A DNA stretch of 64,000 nt from an uncultured Lachnospiraceae bacterium (GTDB taxonomy: Bacteria > Bacillota > Clostridia > Lachnospirales > Lachnospiraceae). The stretch covers positions 1-64,000 of the forward strand of contig CATOJE010000003.1 in the NCBI GenBank assembly GCA_951800145.1, given 5' to 3'. Shown piece after piece: positions 19,268 through 29,391 of this stretch. Every line of letters starts with the position of its first letter. Position 1 is the first letter of the stretch. Under the pieces are notes generated by a model. That model searched no databases. It saw only the letters and a list, made by a program, of their open reading frames with translations, and had not been told where the DNA came from. A program made the translations under genes and the position numbers.

Positions 19268-19990
19268 CTATTCTCCAGCATAGGGAGGAATAATTCCCAC
19301 CTCACGCATGGTATCAAACATGTCTACGATGTAGGGAGCCTCCCGGCTTCCGATACGGTCACAGCCTGCCTTAATGAAGCATGCCGCGTTCTGAGGCTTG
19401 GGGAAAACCACCCCCGCCTTGATCTTAGTTGGTGTCCCCTTCACACACTCTTTAATCAGGAGGATCTGCTCTAAGGACGGTCCAAGGCAGGTTCCGCTGG
19501 AGGTCTTTACGAAGGTAGCTCCGGCCTCGATGATAATGTCACAGCCCGCCTTAATTTCATCATCCGTCAATAATCCCACCTCCAGAATCGGCTTCGTCAC
19601 AGCGCCCTGGGCAGCCTTTACATGCTCCTTCAACTCATGTAAGCAATAATCATATCGGTGATCCTTTAACGCTCCGATATTAAATACAAGATCCAGGGCA
19701 TTTGCCCCAAGCTTGATGGCATTCTTCGTGATGTCAATCTTCGTCTTTGTGTCAGAATAACCCATGGGGAAATCCAGCACAGCACCGATTTCACAGTCAA
19801 TGCCCTCTAACTCCTTCACCACAGTCGGCACCATGTTCAGTCCCGTCTGGTAGCAGCCGAACTGATACTTCTTCATCAGCTCCAGGTCCTCATACAGCTC
19901 CGCCGTGGTGGTTTCTCTCGTTCCGACGATGTTGAAATCGAATAATTTTGCAAACTCGTACTTGTCTTTGATTTTGGAAAGATCTATCAT
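19268..19990 (-). CDS. Deoxyribose-phosphate aldolase family protein (DeoC-like)
   Basis: GANALDLVFNIGAL..FVKTSSGTCLGPS (Schiff-base Lys context)..GVVFPKPQNAACFIKAGCDRIGS. Confidence 0.85.
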   Translation of the reverse strand: MIDLSKIKDKYEFAKLFDFNIVGTRETTTAELYEDLELMKKYQFGCYQTGLNMVPTVVKELEGIDCEIGAVLDFPMGYSDTKTKIDITKNAIKLGANALDLVFNIGALKDHRYDYCLHELKEHVKAAQGAVTKPILEVGLLTDDEIKAGCDIIIEAGATFVKTSSGTCLGPSLEQILLIKECVKGTPTKIKAGVVFPKPQNAACFIKAGCDRIGSREAPYIVDMFDTMREVGIIPPYAGE

Positions 19991-20180
19991 GTTTCTCCTC
20001 CTGCATTGAATTGGTTTTGGCTGGTCGACCTTGGTTACAGCTTGTATTTTAGTGGAAGATGAAGCAAATTTTAAGGCAGAAAACACAGAATCAAAATGGT
20101 AAAATCTAAGATTCTTTCGCGGCTGCCCGCAGTCTCATTTCCCACCACATTTTCACGCCGTATATGGGAATATGTGTAAA

Positions 20181-20226
20181 CGATCCAAAAGATGGCGTAG
20201 AGACAACCACGCCATCTTTTGGATCG
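20181..20226. repeat. Perfect 18-bp inverted repeat with 10-nt loop
   Basis: CGATCCAAAAGATGGCGT agagacaacc ACGCCATCTTTTGGATCG. Confidence 0.9.
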
Positions 20227-20552
20227 CTTACTTTTCATGCTTTTGCAGCTGAACCGGGATTTCATCAAAAATACTCTCTACCTTCCGCTCATAACCCTGC
20301 GCATACTTGATCATATCCCCATCCCTTTTACACCTCACAAGTCTGCCATAGATCCTTCACCTCATGCCGGAACCTCCTTGGTTACACCGTTTTACACAAA
20401 ATCAAGATTTTTCCAGCATAAGCAATTCCATTTCACTTTCTTCCCACAACGTCTTCCGTCTGATCCACTGTGGAAAGTTCAATGTATCCCCAAAATCCTT
20501 CATGCAGCTAACAGCCTCAGAACCCTCACGGCCCTGCCACACTTCGCCTCCA

Positions 20553-21299
20553 TCATTCATCAAACGATTGCTTCAACTTGCTGGCATATTTCGGTTGCTC
20601 CGCCTCTGGAACCTTTAATGCCTCCATAGCCTGCTTTGCAGTTAATTTCAATGTTTCCATCAGGTTTTCTATCGAGCTCAATATGCCCTGCTCAATGCCC
20701 CGTTCAATGCCAATCGCAATTCCTCTTTCTTCCACGCCTTTACTTAAATTGCACACATTCCGCACCTCGCTCTCTAATGTTCTTGTCATCTGAATTCCAA
20801 AATCATTCTGGAGTATTCTCTTCTTTTCTTCCGGCTCTCTTTTGGAAGAAAGCAGCACATCCAATAATTTCAAGATTCCCCCATAATTATCATCTCCGGA
20901 ATGGCCTAAACAAATCATCACTACTGTAAGCAAGTCATAATTCGCTTTCTTTTCCGCCGACTTACCAATCAGCTTTTCTTCCCTGATTGCATATTTAGAA
21001 ATCGTATTTTTACGCCGTTTTGGCGGGTTAGCACAGATCCATATAGAATAAACCTTGCGAATCCATTCATAATGAGAATCAATAAACTCTACCCCATACT
21101 GTGAGGATATCATTCGGCTACAATAATAAATCCCCCGTTTGATCAACGGATATCCAGGATAAAAATCATTTTGTGATTCCACATTGATAATTAATTTTGC
21201 GCTTTCTTTCCTTCCTGGAACCAAGGCATAAAAGCGAATGTCATAGTTGACCGTCCCCTCCTTTATGGTGCTGTCCTCAGTCCGTTCCCCTTTAATCAT
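20553..21299 (-). CDS. Rpn-family (PD-(D/E)XK) nuclease/transposase-like protein, probably N-terminally truncated
   Basis: TVNYDIRFYALVPGRKESAKLIINVESQNDFYPGYPLIKRGIYYCSRMIS; starts inside the usual conserved domain. Confidence 0.7.
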   Translation of the reverse strand: MIKGERTEDSTIKEGTVNYDIRFYALVPGRKESAKLIINVESQNDFYPGYPLIKRGIYYCSRMISSQYGVEFIDSHYEWIRKVYSIWICANPPKRRKNTISKYAIREEKLIGKSAEKKANYDLLTVVMICLGHSGDDNYGGILKLLDVLLSSKREPEEKKRILQNDFGIQMTRTLESEVRNVCNLSKGVEERGIAIGIERGIEQGILSSIENLMETLKLTAKQAMEALKVPEAEQPKYASKLKQSFDE

Positions 21300-21503
21300 C
21301 TCTCCACTTCCATCTGCTGTATATGCTCCTCCTGCCTTTTGATTATCTTCATTTTATCACAAAATGCGGGAATAAGCTATATTTTTCAGCGATTTATTTG
21401 GGATATTTTAGGAATTTATTGCTACCACTAAAAAACAAGAACGCCTGAAGAAGCAATGATGAACAATAGCGAGATGATCGGCATAAAAATTCATCTTAAA
21501 CAA

Positions 21504-21965
21504 CTATTGCTCAACCAACCACTCAATGAAATCGCGTACTGCACCATCTCCACCATTATGGTCTGCTATAAAATCAGCTAACTCTATAACCCTTTTTGCG
21601 GCATCCTTAGGACATCCAATAATACCGCCAGCCGTTTTTATTGCCTGCATGCAAAGAAGATCATTAATATCATCCCCGATATAGGCCACTGTAGAAAGTT
21701 CATTTACAACAGAAGATAATGTTTCTAGTTTATCTCTTACCCCTTGGTATATTTCGTTAATGCCAAGTTCTCTACAACGATTTAATACAATTTTAGATTC
21801 TCTTCCAGTAATTATAATTGGCACAATTCCTGCAGATAAGGCAATCTCATGGATTCCGCATCCATCCTTTATATTAAAGGCTTTATATAGTTCGTAATCG
21901 TTTCCCATATATATTTTTCCATCAGTTAATGTTCCATCAACATCCATTACCAGATATTTTATCAT
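21504..21965 (-). CDS. KdsC/NeuA-type HAD phosphatase
   Basis: MDVDGTLTDGKIYMGNDYELYKAFNIKDGCGI..ITGRES..YIGDDINDL. Confidence 0.9.
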   Translation of the reverse strand: MIKYLVMDVDGTLTDGKIYMGNDYELYKAFNIKDGCGIHEIALSAGIVPIIITGRESKIVLNRCRELGINEIYQGVRDKLETLSSVVNELSTVAYIGDDINDLLCMQAIKTAGGIIGCPKDAAKRVIELADFIADHNGGDGAVRDFIEWLVEQ

Positions 21966-21971
21966 TATCTC

Positions 21972-23061
21972 TTATCTCTCTTCCATATTGTATTCTCTTG
22001 ATAATAATTTCTTTACTCTTATTGTTCGTCGTATTTTTCCTTTTATAGTATCTTTTATCTTCTCCACTCCAAGAATTGTTAATATAATACTCATAGTGAA
22101 CATCAGTGTGCTGGCAGTTCTATTATCAAACACATAATATACATTTGTTTTATATAGATTTAAATCAAAATTATTAAATAGTTTATAGCGGATATGTAAT
22201 ATTCCCAAAATCGTCTGAAATATAAATCCAACGAATAAATGGTTAAGCATAACCGAATACGTATGCTTCCCAAGATAAATCATCAAGCTATTCCGACTTA
22301 ATCCATTCGATATTATCCTGGCAATTCGCAGCCAAAAAAGGATTCCTAAAAGAGCCGATATTATCATGATAAAATAAGGTTCATTAATATCCCCCAGTTC
22401 ATACCAAGCAATCGATCCCCAACCGTAAAAACAGTCAACAATGCACCGAAGTAATAGGATAAAAATAAAATATACGGAATTAGCAATTTTCAGTTCATAT
22501 CTTTCAAAATATCTTCCATATAGAAATCCCATTTCGTAAAAGAATAATCCCATAAGCGCCTTGCAGATATTAACAATCAGTCCAATGTATACTTCTGATC
22601 GATTATGGAATACAAATGCTCCAATAAGTATATAAGCTATAGCCGTAATAATATCTCGTTCCTTATTATCGATAAAAACTATGGTTTTTTGAACACACGC
22701 ATGCATAATCTGAATAATAAAAATTGTAATAACAAACCATGAGGGCATACAAAAACCAGTTGGCTGAATGTCTGTCCATGGACTTACTATCCAATTAAAC
22801 AAGTTGAAATTTTTTCCGAATGAAAAACCATAGTACTTATGCAATATCGTACTAAAAATTAAATAAAACCCAAAGTAAATATAAAACGGAAATAAAAGCT
22901 TCTTCGCCTTCTTTAATAAATATTTCTTTAAAGAGTTTATTTCCGAACATTGATAAAAATCCACATCCATTGTGTCCCATAACTACACAAATAATTCCTA
23001 TTGCAGATAATACTCCAAAGGTTACATTATATCGCTTGTCGTTTCCTGCTTCTATTGCCAT
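21972..23061 (-). pseudogene. Acyltransferase-3 family membrane protein, frameshifted
   Basis: N-terminus RYNVTFGVLSAIGIICVVMGHNG (22852-23061) and rest (SLKKYLLKKAKKLLFPFYIYFGF..) lie in two frames; the conserved FHMPLFFxxSG-type segment between them is not found. Confidence 0.75.
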
Positions 23062-23082
23062 TACCCATTAACCTCATTTAAA

Positions 23083-24021
23083 TTAATCATGATTGATACA
23101 TGACAATATTTTTGCTTTATTTAATCCATATTTTTCTTTAATTTCGGAAGCCGGACCGGATTCCATAAACAAATCATGAAAACCTACTGGTTTAATAATC
23201 GCTTTATGCTTTTCTCCTGCTAAAGCTTCACATATGGCAGAATATAGTCCTCCTACAATACTGTGATTCTCTACTGTAACAATTACTTCCACACTATCCG
23301 CAAGATCTTTAATATACTCTTCATCGATCGGTTTGATACTGCGAATATTAATGAATTTTCCCCTCTTACCAATCGCTTTTGCGGCCTCCCACCCTTCAAA
23401 AGCTTGGGCTAATGAACTGCCTTCAAATACAATAGCAAAATCATTCCCCTCGTCATAAATTACTTCGGCTTTACCAATTTCGAATGGGCAATTTCCCTTA
23501 TGGATAATAGGCTGCTCCTCACGTGCCACTCTCATAAAGCATGGGCCATCTATCGCAATCATTGCCTTGATTGCCGCAGCAACCTCATTTTCATCGGACG
23601 GACAAAGAACTGTCATCCTGGGAATAACACGACTTAGTGCTATATCCTCTGTTGAATGATGACCTGTACCATCAGCACCATCATCAACACCAGCATGCGT
23701 TCCTATTATTTTTACATTTAAGTTATTATTGCATACCTGACGTGTCTGAGAAAACGTCATTCCATTTGAAAAAATAGCAAGCGCCACATAGACCGGTATA
23801 AAACCTTCAATCGCCATACCCCCGGCAGCAGACATTGTACTTTGCTCTGCAATACCCATCTCAAAGAATCGCTCTGGATAAGCCTGGCTAAATTCATATA
23901 CATTTACTGATTTACTAACGTCACTGGAAAATACACAAATTTTATTGTTTTCTTTAGCAAGCTCAATCAGCGTATTTCCAATAGCCTCTTTTGGAATACT
24001 GTATTTATATTGATTCAACAT
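23083..24021 (-). CDS. Transketolase C-terminal subunit
   Basis: FFEMGIAEQSTMSAAGGMAIEGFIPVYVALAIF..; VTVENHSIVGGLYSA. Confidence 0.92.
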   Translation of the reverse strand: MLNQYKYSIPKEAIGNTLIELAKENNKICVFSSDVSKSVNVYEFSQAYPERFFEMGIAEQSTMSAAGGMAIEGFIPVYVALAIFSNGMTFSQTRQVCNNNLNVKIIGTHAGVDDGADGTGHHSTEDIALSRVIPRMTVLCPSDENEVAAAIKAMIAIDGPCFMRVAREEQPIIHKGNCPFEIGKAEVIYDEGNDFAIVFEGSSLAQAFEGWEAAKAIGKRGKFINIRSIKPIDEEYIKDLADSVEVIVTVENHSIVGGLYSAICEALAGEKHKAIIKPVGFHDLFMESGPASEIKEKYGLNKAKILSCINHD

Positions 24022-24853
24022 CGTTGCCTCCAATCTGTGCTTCAAGTTCTTCCTTTGCCACATTATACTGCTTTTCAGTAGGAATGTTTCTATGCCACTG
24101 ACCATCATTTTCCATAAAACTAATTCCTTTTCCCTTTACTGTATGTGCAATAATGCATTTTGGCTTCCCATATTGTGATTTAAGCGATGTAATTGCCGAA
24201 TCAATTTCTTCCATACTGTGGCCATTAATATCTTTTACAAACCACCCAAAGCTCTCCAGCCGCTCTTTAAGTGGTTCTATCGATATAACATTTTCCACTG
24301 GTTGATGTGAACATAATCCATTCCTGTCAATAATGAGAACTAAATTATCCAACTTAAAATGACCAGCTTCCATCAAAGCTTCCCATATTTGACCTTCATG
24401 AGTTTCCCCATCTCCAATCATTACGTATACTGTCTTTTTACTCTTCTTTAACTTTTTTGCAAATGCCATTCCTACTCCATAAGAAACTCCTTGACCCAAA
24501 AGCCCAGTTGTTACTTCTGTCTCGGGAATTTTTTCTCGGTTAGTATGCCCTGAAAGTCTCGAATTAAGCTTTCGAAAGGTAGAAAGTTCCTCATTCTTGA
24601 CAATCCCTATCTCGTTAAATTCTGCATAAAGTGCCGTGACAGCATGTCCCTTTGAAAGAATAAATCGATCCCTTTCATCAGAAGAATAATCAATCACGCA
24701 CTCCCCTAAATATGTAATAATATCACATGCTGAGAGAGCACCGCCGAGATGTCCTGAAGCTCCATCATGTACCATATTTAAAATTCTAAGTCGATTTTTC
24801 CAAGCTATATGCCTTAATTCATTATAGTTCACACTTACAGATTTTTTCATCAT
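24005..24853 (-). CDS. Transketolase N-terminal (TPP-binding) subunit
   Basis: GHLGGALSACDIITYLG; VMIGDGETHEGQIWEALMEAGHFKLDNLVLIIDRNG. Confidence 0.93.
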   Translation of the reverse strand: MMKKSVSVNYNELRHIAWKNRLRILNMVHDGASGHLGGALSACDIITYLGECVIDYSSDERDRFILSKGHAVTALYAEFNEIGIVKNEELSTFRKLNSRLSGHTNREKIPETEVTTGLLGQGVSYGVGMAFAKKLKKSKKTVYVMIGDGETHEGQIWEALMEAGHFKLDNLVLIIDRNGLCSHQPVENVISIEPLKERLESFGWFVKDINGHSMEEIDSAITSLKSQYGKPKCIIAHTVKGKGISFMENDGQWHRNIPTEKQYNVAKEELEAQIGGNDVESI

Positions 24854-24863
24854 TATTTCCTTC

Positions 24864-25892
24864 CTACAAACTCAGATATCCTTTTTCCAACTTAAACTTG
24901 TTATACAGTTCCGTTATTAAGGCTTTATTATAGCTTGGTTTATCTGGACCATGAACATTTGCTAAAATACGATTGATATCATATATACCCACATCACCCT
25001 TTTCAATAAGGAACTGGGCGTACTTTCGATTAATTCCATATTTAGAAGAAATAGCATAGGGTAGCTCATAATCCCAGTTCTTAATCTTCTTCAATTTGAT
25101 AAAGTATTGATCGATTAACTTATATATCTCATCCATGTTATAATTAGTTCCATGATATTTGTTCATGAACTCACAGATCTGTTCGATTCTTAAATTTCCC
25201 GGAACCTCACCAATTCCATATAGTGTCCCATCGATAAGAGCTATACGGTTTTTATCCTTTATTTGCAAAAACCTCTGTGCCAATGCATAGGAAATCCCCT
25301 TATTCTCATGAAGATGAATTCCAAGAATAATGTCCTTATCTAAATATTTATCAGCCAGTTCATATACGTATTCAATCTCAGGAACATCCAGCAATCCATA
25401 TGTATCTGCCATAGAAATTGCAAATGGATGAATATCATTAATACGTTTAAAATTATTGATCTTTTGCTCTTCAGTATAAGCGCCATAAAAATTGATCAAA
25501 TTAACGGAACATTTATATCCTTTCTTTATTGTCTTTTTGCAATTACTAATTCCTTCCTCAAAATCGTACACATGAAAGGTAGTACGGATAAGATCAATCA
25601 TCCCTCCATCGTAATCTTCGATATTATCTACATCAAACCGATAAGCCATAAGTGCAAAGCGGGTATTCTTTGTATCTTGAGGCAACACTTTTCTGGCATC
25701 TTCTATACTTCCAAAAAGAGAGATTTCTTTATCATAATGATTGGTAGTCAAAAATCCAAGCTCCACATAATCGATACCAGCTCTGCAAAGCCCATCAACC
25801 GTATCAATAATCATATTTTTTCCGAATCGCCCGCCATTTAAGTGGGAGCCATCTCGTAAGGATGTATCCAAAAGTATTATATTATCCTTCAT
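24864..25892 (-). CDS. DRE-TIM/HMGL-like aldolase (4-hydroxy-2-oxovalerate aldolase-like)
   Basis: LLDTSLRDGSHLNG, AISMADTYGLLDV, GIHLHENKGISYALAQ (HxH), DGTLYGIGEVPGN. Confidence 0.85.
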   Translation of the reverse strand: MKDNIILLDTSLRDGSHLNGGRFGKNMIIDTVDGLCRAGIDYVELGFLTTNHYDKEISLFGSIEDARKVLPQDTKNTRFALMAYRFDVDNIEDYDGGMIDLIRTTFHVYDFEEGISNCKKTIKKGYKCSVNLINFYGAYTEEQKINNFKRINDIHPFAISMADTYGLLDVPEIEYVYELADKYLDKDIILGIHLHENKGISYALAQRFLQIKDKNRIALIDGTLYGIGEVPGNLRIEQICEFMNKYHGTNYNMDEIYKLIDQYFIKLKKIKNWDYELPYAISSKYGINRKYAQFLIEKGDVGIYDINRILANVHGPDKPSYNKALITELYNKFKLEKGYLSL

Positions 25893-25894
25893 AC

Positions 25895-26563
25895 CTATTT
25901 TGCCTCTTTCATTTTAATAAAATGATACACTGCATTTGCCAATTCAAAGTCATCTGCATTATCTACATCCACACATTCCACTGCATCACACTCCACAATA
26001 TAGGGATTCACCCCGCTTCTGGCATGATATTTAGTAAATGTATCCTTCGTAAATACATATGGCGATGGATTTTCAACATAAAACGGTTCCATATCCTGAG
26101 TACGTGGCGGATCACTTAAGTCAAAATTAAATGGTTTGCCATCCTTCCAGAAAAAGGTTTGTAATTTTTGACCTGCAAATGCAGATGAATAATTTTCAAA
26201 TTGAACTGCTCTTATACATTCTTTTATATGCTCAATTGTGGTAAATGGAGCAGTTGCATGACAAAGAACATATATATCAGCATCAACAGAATTTACAAAC
26301 TCTTCGTATATCGCTCTTCCTTTGCAATACTTATCATCCAAATATTCCGGTCTCTGTAGCCACTCAACACCTTCCGGTAAATACTCGACAATTTCCCCAC
26401 TGCTGCAATAGCAATATACTTCATCAATGTATTCACCCTTTAGTTCTGCAAGCTTTTCTAGAATTACACTCACAAGCGGAGTTCCATCAGTAAACCGTTT
26501 AAGATTCTTCCCAGGAAACCGCTCATTATTTAATTTAATTGGCACAAAAGCTACTGTTTTCAT
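25895..26563 (-). CDS. Acylneuraminate/keto-acid cytidylyltransferase family protein
   Basis: VAFVPIKLNNERFPGKNLKRF; VLCHATAPFTTIEHIKECI; VDNADDFELANAV. Confidence 0.88.
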   Translation of the reverse strand: MKTVAFVPIKLNNERFPGKNLKRFTDGTPLVSVILEKLAELKGEYIDEVYCYCSSGEIVEYLPEGVEWLQRPEYLDDKYCKGRAIYEEFVNSVDADIYVLCHATAPFTTIEHIKECIRAVQFENYSSAFAGQKLQTFFWKDGKPFNFDLSDPPRTQDMEPFYVENPSPYVFTKDTFTKYHARSGVNPYIVECDAVECVDVDNADDFELANAVYHFIKMKEAK

Positions 26564-26578
26564 TAGCTATTATTCTCC

Positions 26579-27928
26579 TTATTTGCTTTTTAACTTTTTA
26601 TTGAACGCATCATATTTTGCATTTCTGTAGCCATGAATTTTTATATCTAAATTTAATCTGTAATATACATCTCTAACCAATCGATTATTCTTTAACAAAT
26701 GCATTAATCCGAAAAAAGGCTTATAAAAACCCCAATACCATAAATACGCTGTAACCGGAATTTTTACCTTTTTTTCCTTTGCAATAGTTATAGCCTGTCT
26801 TCTGTATGATGTATTAGTGATAGCCATCATTTTTCCTATATTTTTTCCTTTTTTTCTCTTAAATTCTTCAATATCAAAAACGTTTTTAAATTTATCCAAA
26901 TTATTCCCGGCATATAAATGGACTAATGCAGGCAAGCATTTATGACAGTGCCCACAATTTATATAATTTTGCCTTTTCTCAGATCCTTCAAGTTCAATAC
27001 TACAAGTAGTTAAATACTTCTGTGCTGTCTTGTCTTTTGCAATATAGTTGATCCTATCAATTCGAGTTGCTTCGATTCCAGTCACATAAAAGGACAATGA
27101 TTCTGTATCCATACATCCTACTGTGAAAACATCAAAAACAGAAGCATCATATTCTTTTACTTTATTCACATTTAAAGTGAATTCAGATATTGGATAACCC
27201 GCGCTTATATAATATACTCTTAATATCTTTTGTAAAGCATACGCACACGCCCCGTATGTAGTTGCATAAAACATAGAAAATCCCTTATACGGAAATTTAT
27301 AAAATTCGTGAAGATTTGAATAAACTCCTACTGCCTTTGTATCAGTTTCTTCTGCTATATGTTCCATCCTTTTTAAAGTATTTTTAAAATATGAAGTAAT
27401 TCTGCCATTGTCATCATCAAGTGTTCCTACCGACGCAAATAACAGGTGCGTGAGTTTATAATTCTTTATCTTTTCTCTAATTCCGTGTTTTACGATGGTG
27501 TAAAAACTATCAACACCACCCGAACAACCAGTTGCAACACCACCTGTATTCTCTATTCGTTCGGATATTAACGGTCCATTTAATTTTATCGGTGAAATCC
27601 ACGACGGATTATTTTCTGTTACAATTGGAATAAATTGATTTACCATTTGGAAATATAATTTTTCTGACATAGGAGTTTCAAACTGAATATCCATATCATT
27701 TTCCATTGCAGTTGTCAATAAGCCCATAACAAATGCATCTGAACGGTTAACTGTCAGTCCATCCGCGAAGGCACTATCAATCTCAAAATACAATACTTTC
27801 CTTTCCGTTTTCTTGTTATTAGGATTGAGCATTGTAATATTTGCACATAGTCTTGCTGCATCTGCATAAATTTTTGATTTATGAACATATTCAACATACG
27901 GTTTTTCAATAACAATTTTACTTCTCAT
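26579..27928 (-). CDS. PP-loop ATP-pyrophosphatase-like protein of unknown function
   Basis: TGCSGGVDSFYTIVKHG (SGGxDS) and C-terminal INCGHCHKCLPAL. Confidence 0.6.
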   Translation of the reverse strand: MRSKIVIEKPYVEYVHKSKIYADAARLCANITMLNPNNKKTERKVLYFEIDSAFADGLTVNRSDAFVMGLLTTAMENDMDIQFETPMSEKLYFQMVNQFIPIVTENNPSWISPIKLNGPLISERIENTGGVATGCSGGVDSFYTIVKHGIREKIKNYKLTHLLFASVGTLDDDNGRITSYFKNTLKRMEHIAEETDTKAVGVYSNLHEFYKFPYKGFSMFYATTYGACAYALQKILRVYYISAGYPISEFTLNVNKVKEYDASVFDVFTVGCMDTESLSFYVTGIEATRIDRINYIAKDKTAQKYLTTCSIELEGSEKRQNYINCGHCHKCLPALVHLYAGNNLDKFKNVFDIEEFKRKKGKNIGKMMAITNTSYRRQAITIAKEKKVKIPVTAYLWYWGFYKPFFGLMHLLKNNRLVRDVYYRLNLDIKIHGYRNAKYDAFNKKLKSK

Positions 27929-29391
27929 TATAATCCCTTCTTACACTTCTGTATCCTATTAGTCATAATTTTGTAAAAAATAACCCTTGATTTTTTATTA
28001 AAAACCAAGTTTAAAAAAATATAACAAATCATTCCAGAAATGATTCCAATTATTAACTTGTATGTATTATTATTTACGCTTCGACCAATAAAATGAATCT
28101 CTGTGCCCATAACTAGGCTAAATGAAACAGATAAAAATATATCTTTTAAAGAACAAACAATATAGATACACTTTCTAGCACTTAAATACATTAATATCAT
28201 AACTACTAGCTCACAAATAATTGATGCTATCACGGCTCCATTTTGAAAAAATAAGGGAATTAAAATCAAATTTAAAACTATATTTATGATAGCCCCTGCA
28301 AGGGAACAAAAAAACAGGGTTTTTTCTCTGCCATATGTAATTAAAATCTGTGTTCCAAATAGATAACTATAACTTAGTGCAAAAATTAAAATGGAAGCCA
28401 TTTGCAGCGTATGTATGGCTGGCACAAATGCATCCCCATATAAAACTAAAATAATCGGTTCTGCCAATATCACTAAACCAACGATGCTCGGAAGAATACA
28501 ATAAATAAGAATACTCATTACACTATTTACAATTTTTGAACTCTCCCTTTCCAAGCCCCTGTTATGATAATAGGTTAACCTTGGCAGTAGGACTCCACTA
28601 ATTGCTGTAATTACCGAAACCCAAATCCTAACTACTTTTATAGCATTTGAGTAATATCCAACTACAACCTCATCGCATATATATCCCAACATTGAAGTAT
28701 CAAACAAAGTATATAGCTCTATCGCAATCGAATTTAACAACAATATTATTACTGGTTTCAAATGCTTCTCAGGATTTATTCCTATAATAGAAAATTTAAC
28801 TCCAAATTTTGATAATCTAAGTATATTAAGAAAATAATTTCCACCAATGGCTAAAGTATAAATAAATGCATAAGCTAAATAATCTGATTCTTGTTTAACA
28901 AAAAGAAATACTGCTATTATTGAAATTGTTTTAATAACAAGACTTCTAATCGCAATATATTTAAATTCTTCGCAACCTTGATAAAACCATTCTATATTTA
29001 TGTAATTAAATACTATTGCCAATCCAGTTACTAAAAAAAGTGTCTTGTCTTCCTTAAAATATGGATGAAAAAAAATCAATACATAATAACCAATTACGCA
29101 GACAGTCGTTGAAATAAAATTTATAATAAATAGCTCTGAAAAAATAATATTCGCTTTATTTGTGCTATTTTTCAACCTTGCAATCTGCTTTGTTCCATAA
29201 TTAATCAGGCCAAGAGGTGCTAATAGAACAAAATACTGTGAAATATTCTGCGCATAAGACACCTTTCCCACACCTCTAGCAAACAAAATATGCGACACAT
29301 AAGAGCTAGAAATTAATGGAAACAATACATTTAATAATTTGTATAAAATATTAAAAATTGCATTTTTCAATAATGAGTTGTTCAAATACAC
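27928..29391 (-). CDS. Polysaccharide flippase (Wzx/MATE-like)
   Basis: About 12 TM segments; GVGKVSYAQNISQYFVLLAPLGLINYGTKQIAR. Confidence 0.85.
   Translation of the reverse strand: MYLNNSLLKNAIFNILYKLLNVLFPLISSSYVSHILFARGVGKVSYAQNISQYFVLLAPLGLINYGTKQIARLKNSTNKANIIFSELFIINFISTTVCVIGYYVLIFFHPYFKEDKTLFLVTGLAIVFNYINIEWFYQGCEEFKYIAIRSLVIKTISIIAVFLFVKQESDYLAYAFIYTLAIGGNYFLNILRLSKFGVKFSIIGINPEKHLKPVIILLLNSIAIELYTLFDTSMLGYICDEVVVGYYSNAIKVVRIWVSVITAISGVLLPRLTYYHNRGLERESSKIVNSVMSILIYCILPSIVGLVILAEPIILVLYGDAFVPAIHTLQMASILIFALSYSYLFGTQILITYGREKTLFFCSLAGAIINIVLNLILIPLFFQNGAVIASIICELVVMILMYLSARKCIYIVCSLKDIFLSVSFSLVMGTEIHFIGRSVNNNTYKLIIGIISGMICYIFLNLVFNKKSRVIFYKIMTNRIQKCKKGL

Noticed and set aside
23083-24853. 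Two transketolase ORFs as a frameshifted single gene
   Set aside because: Separate N- and C-terminal transketolase subunits with overlapping start/stop are a known natural arrangement; each has its own start.
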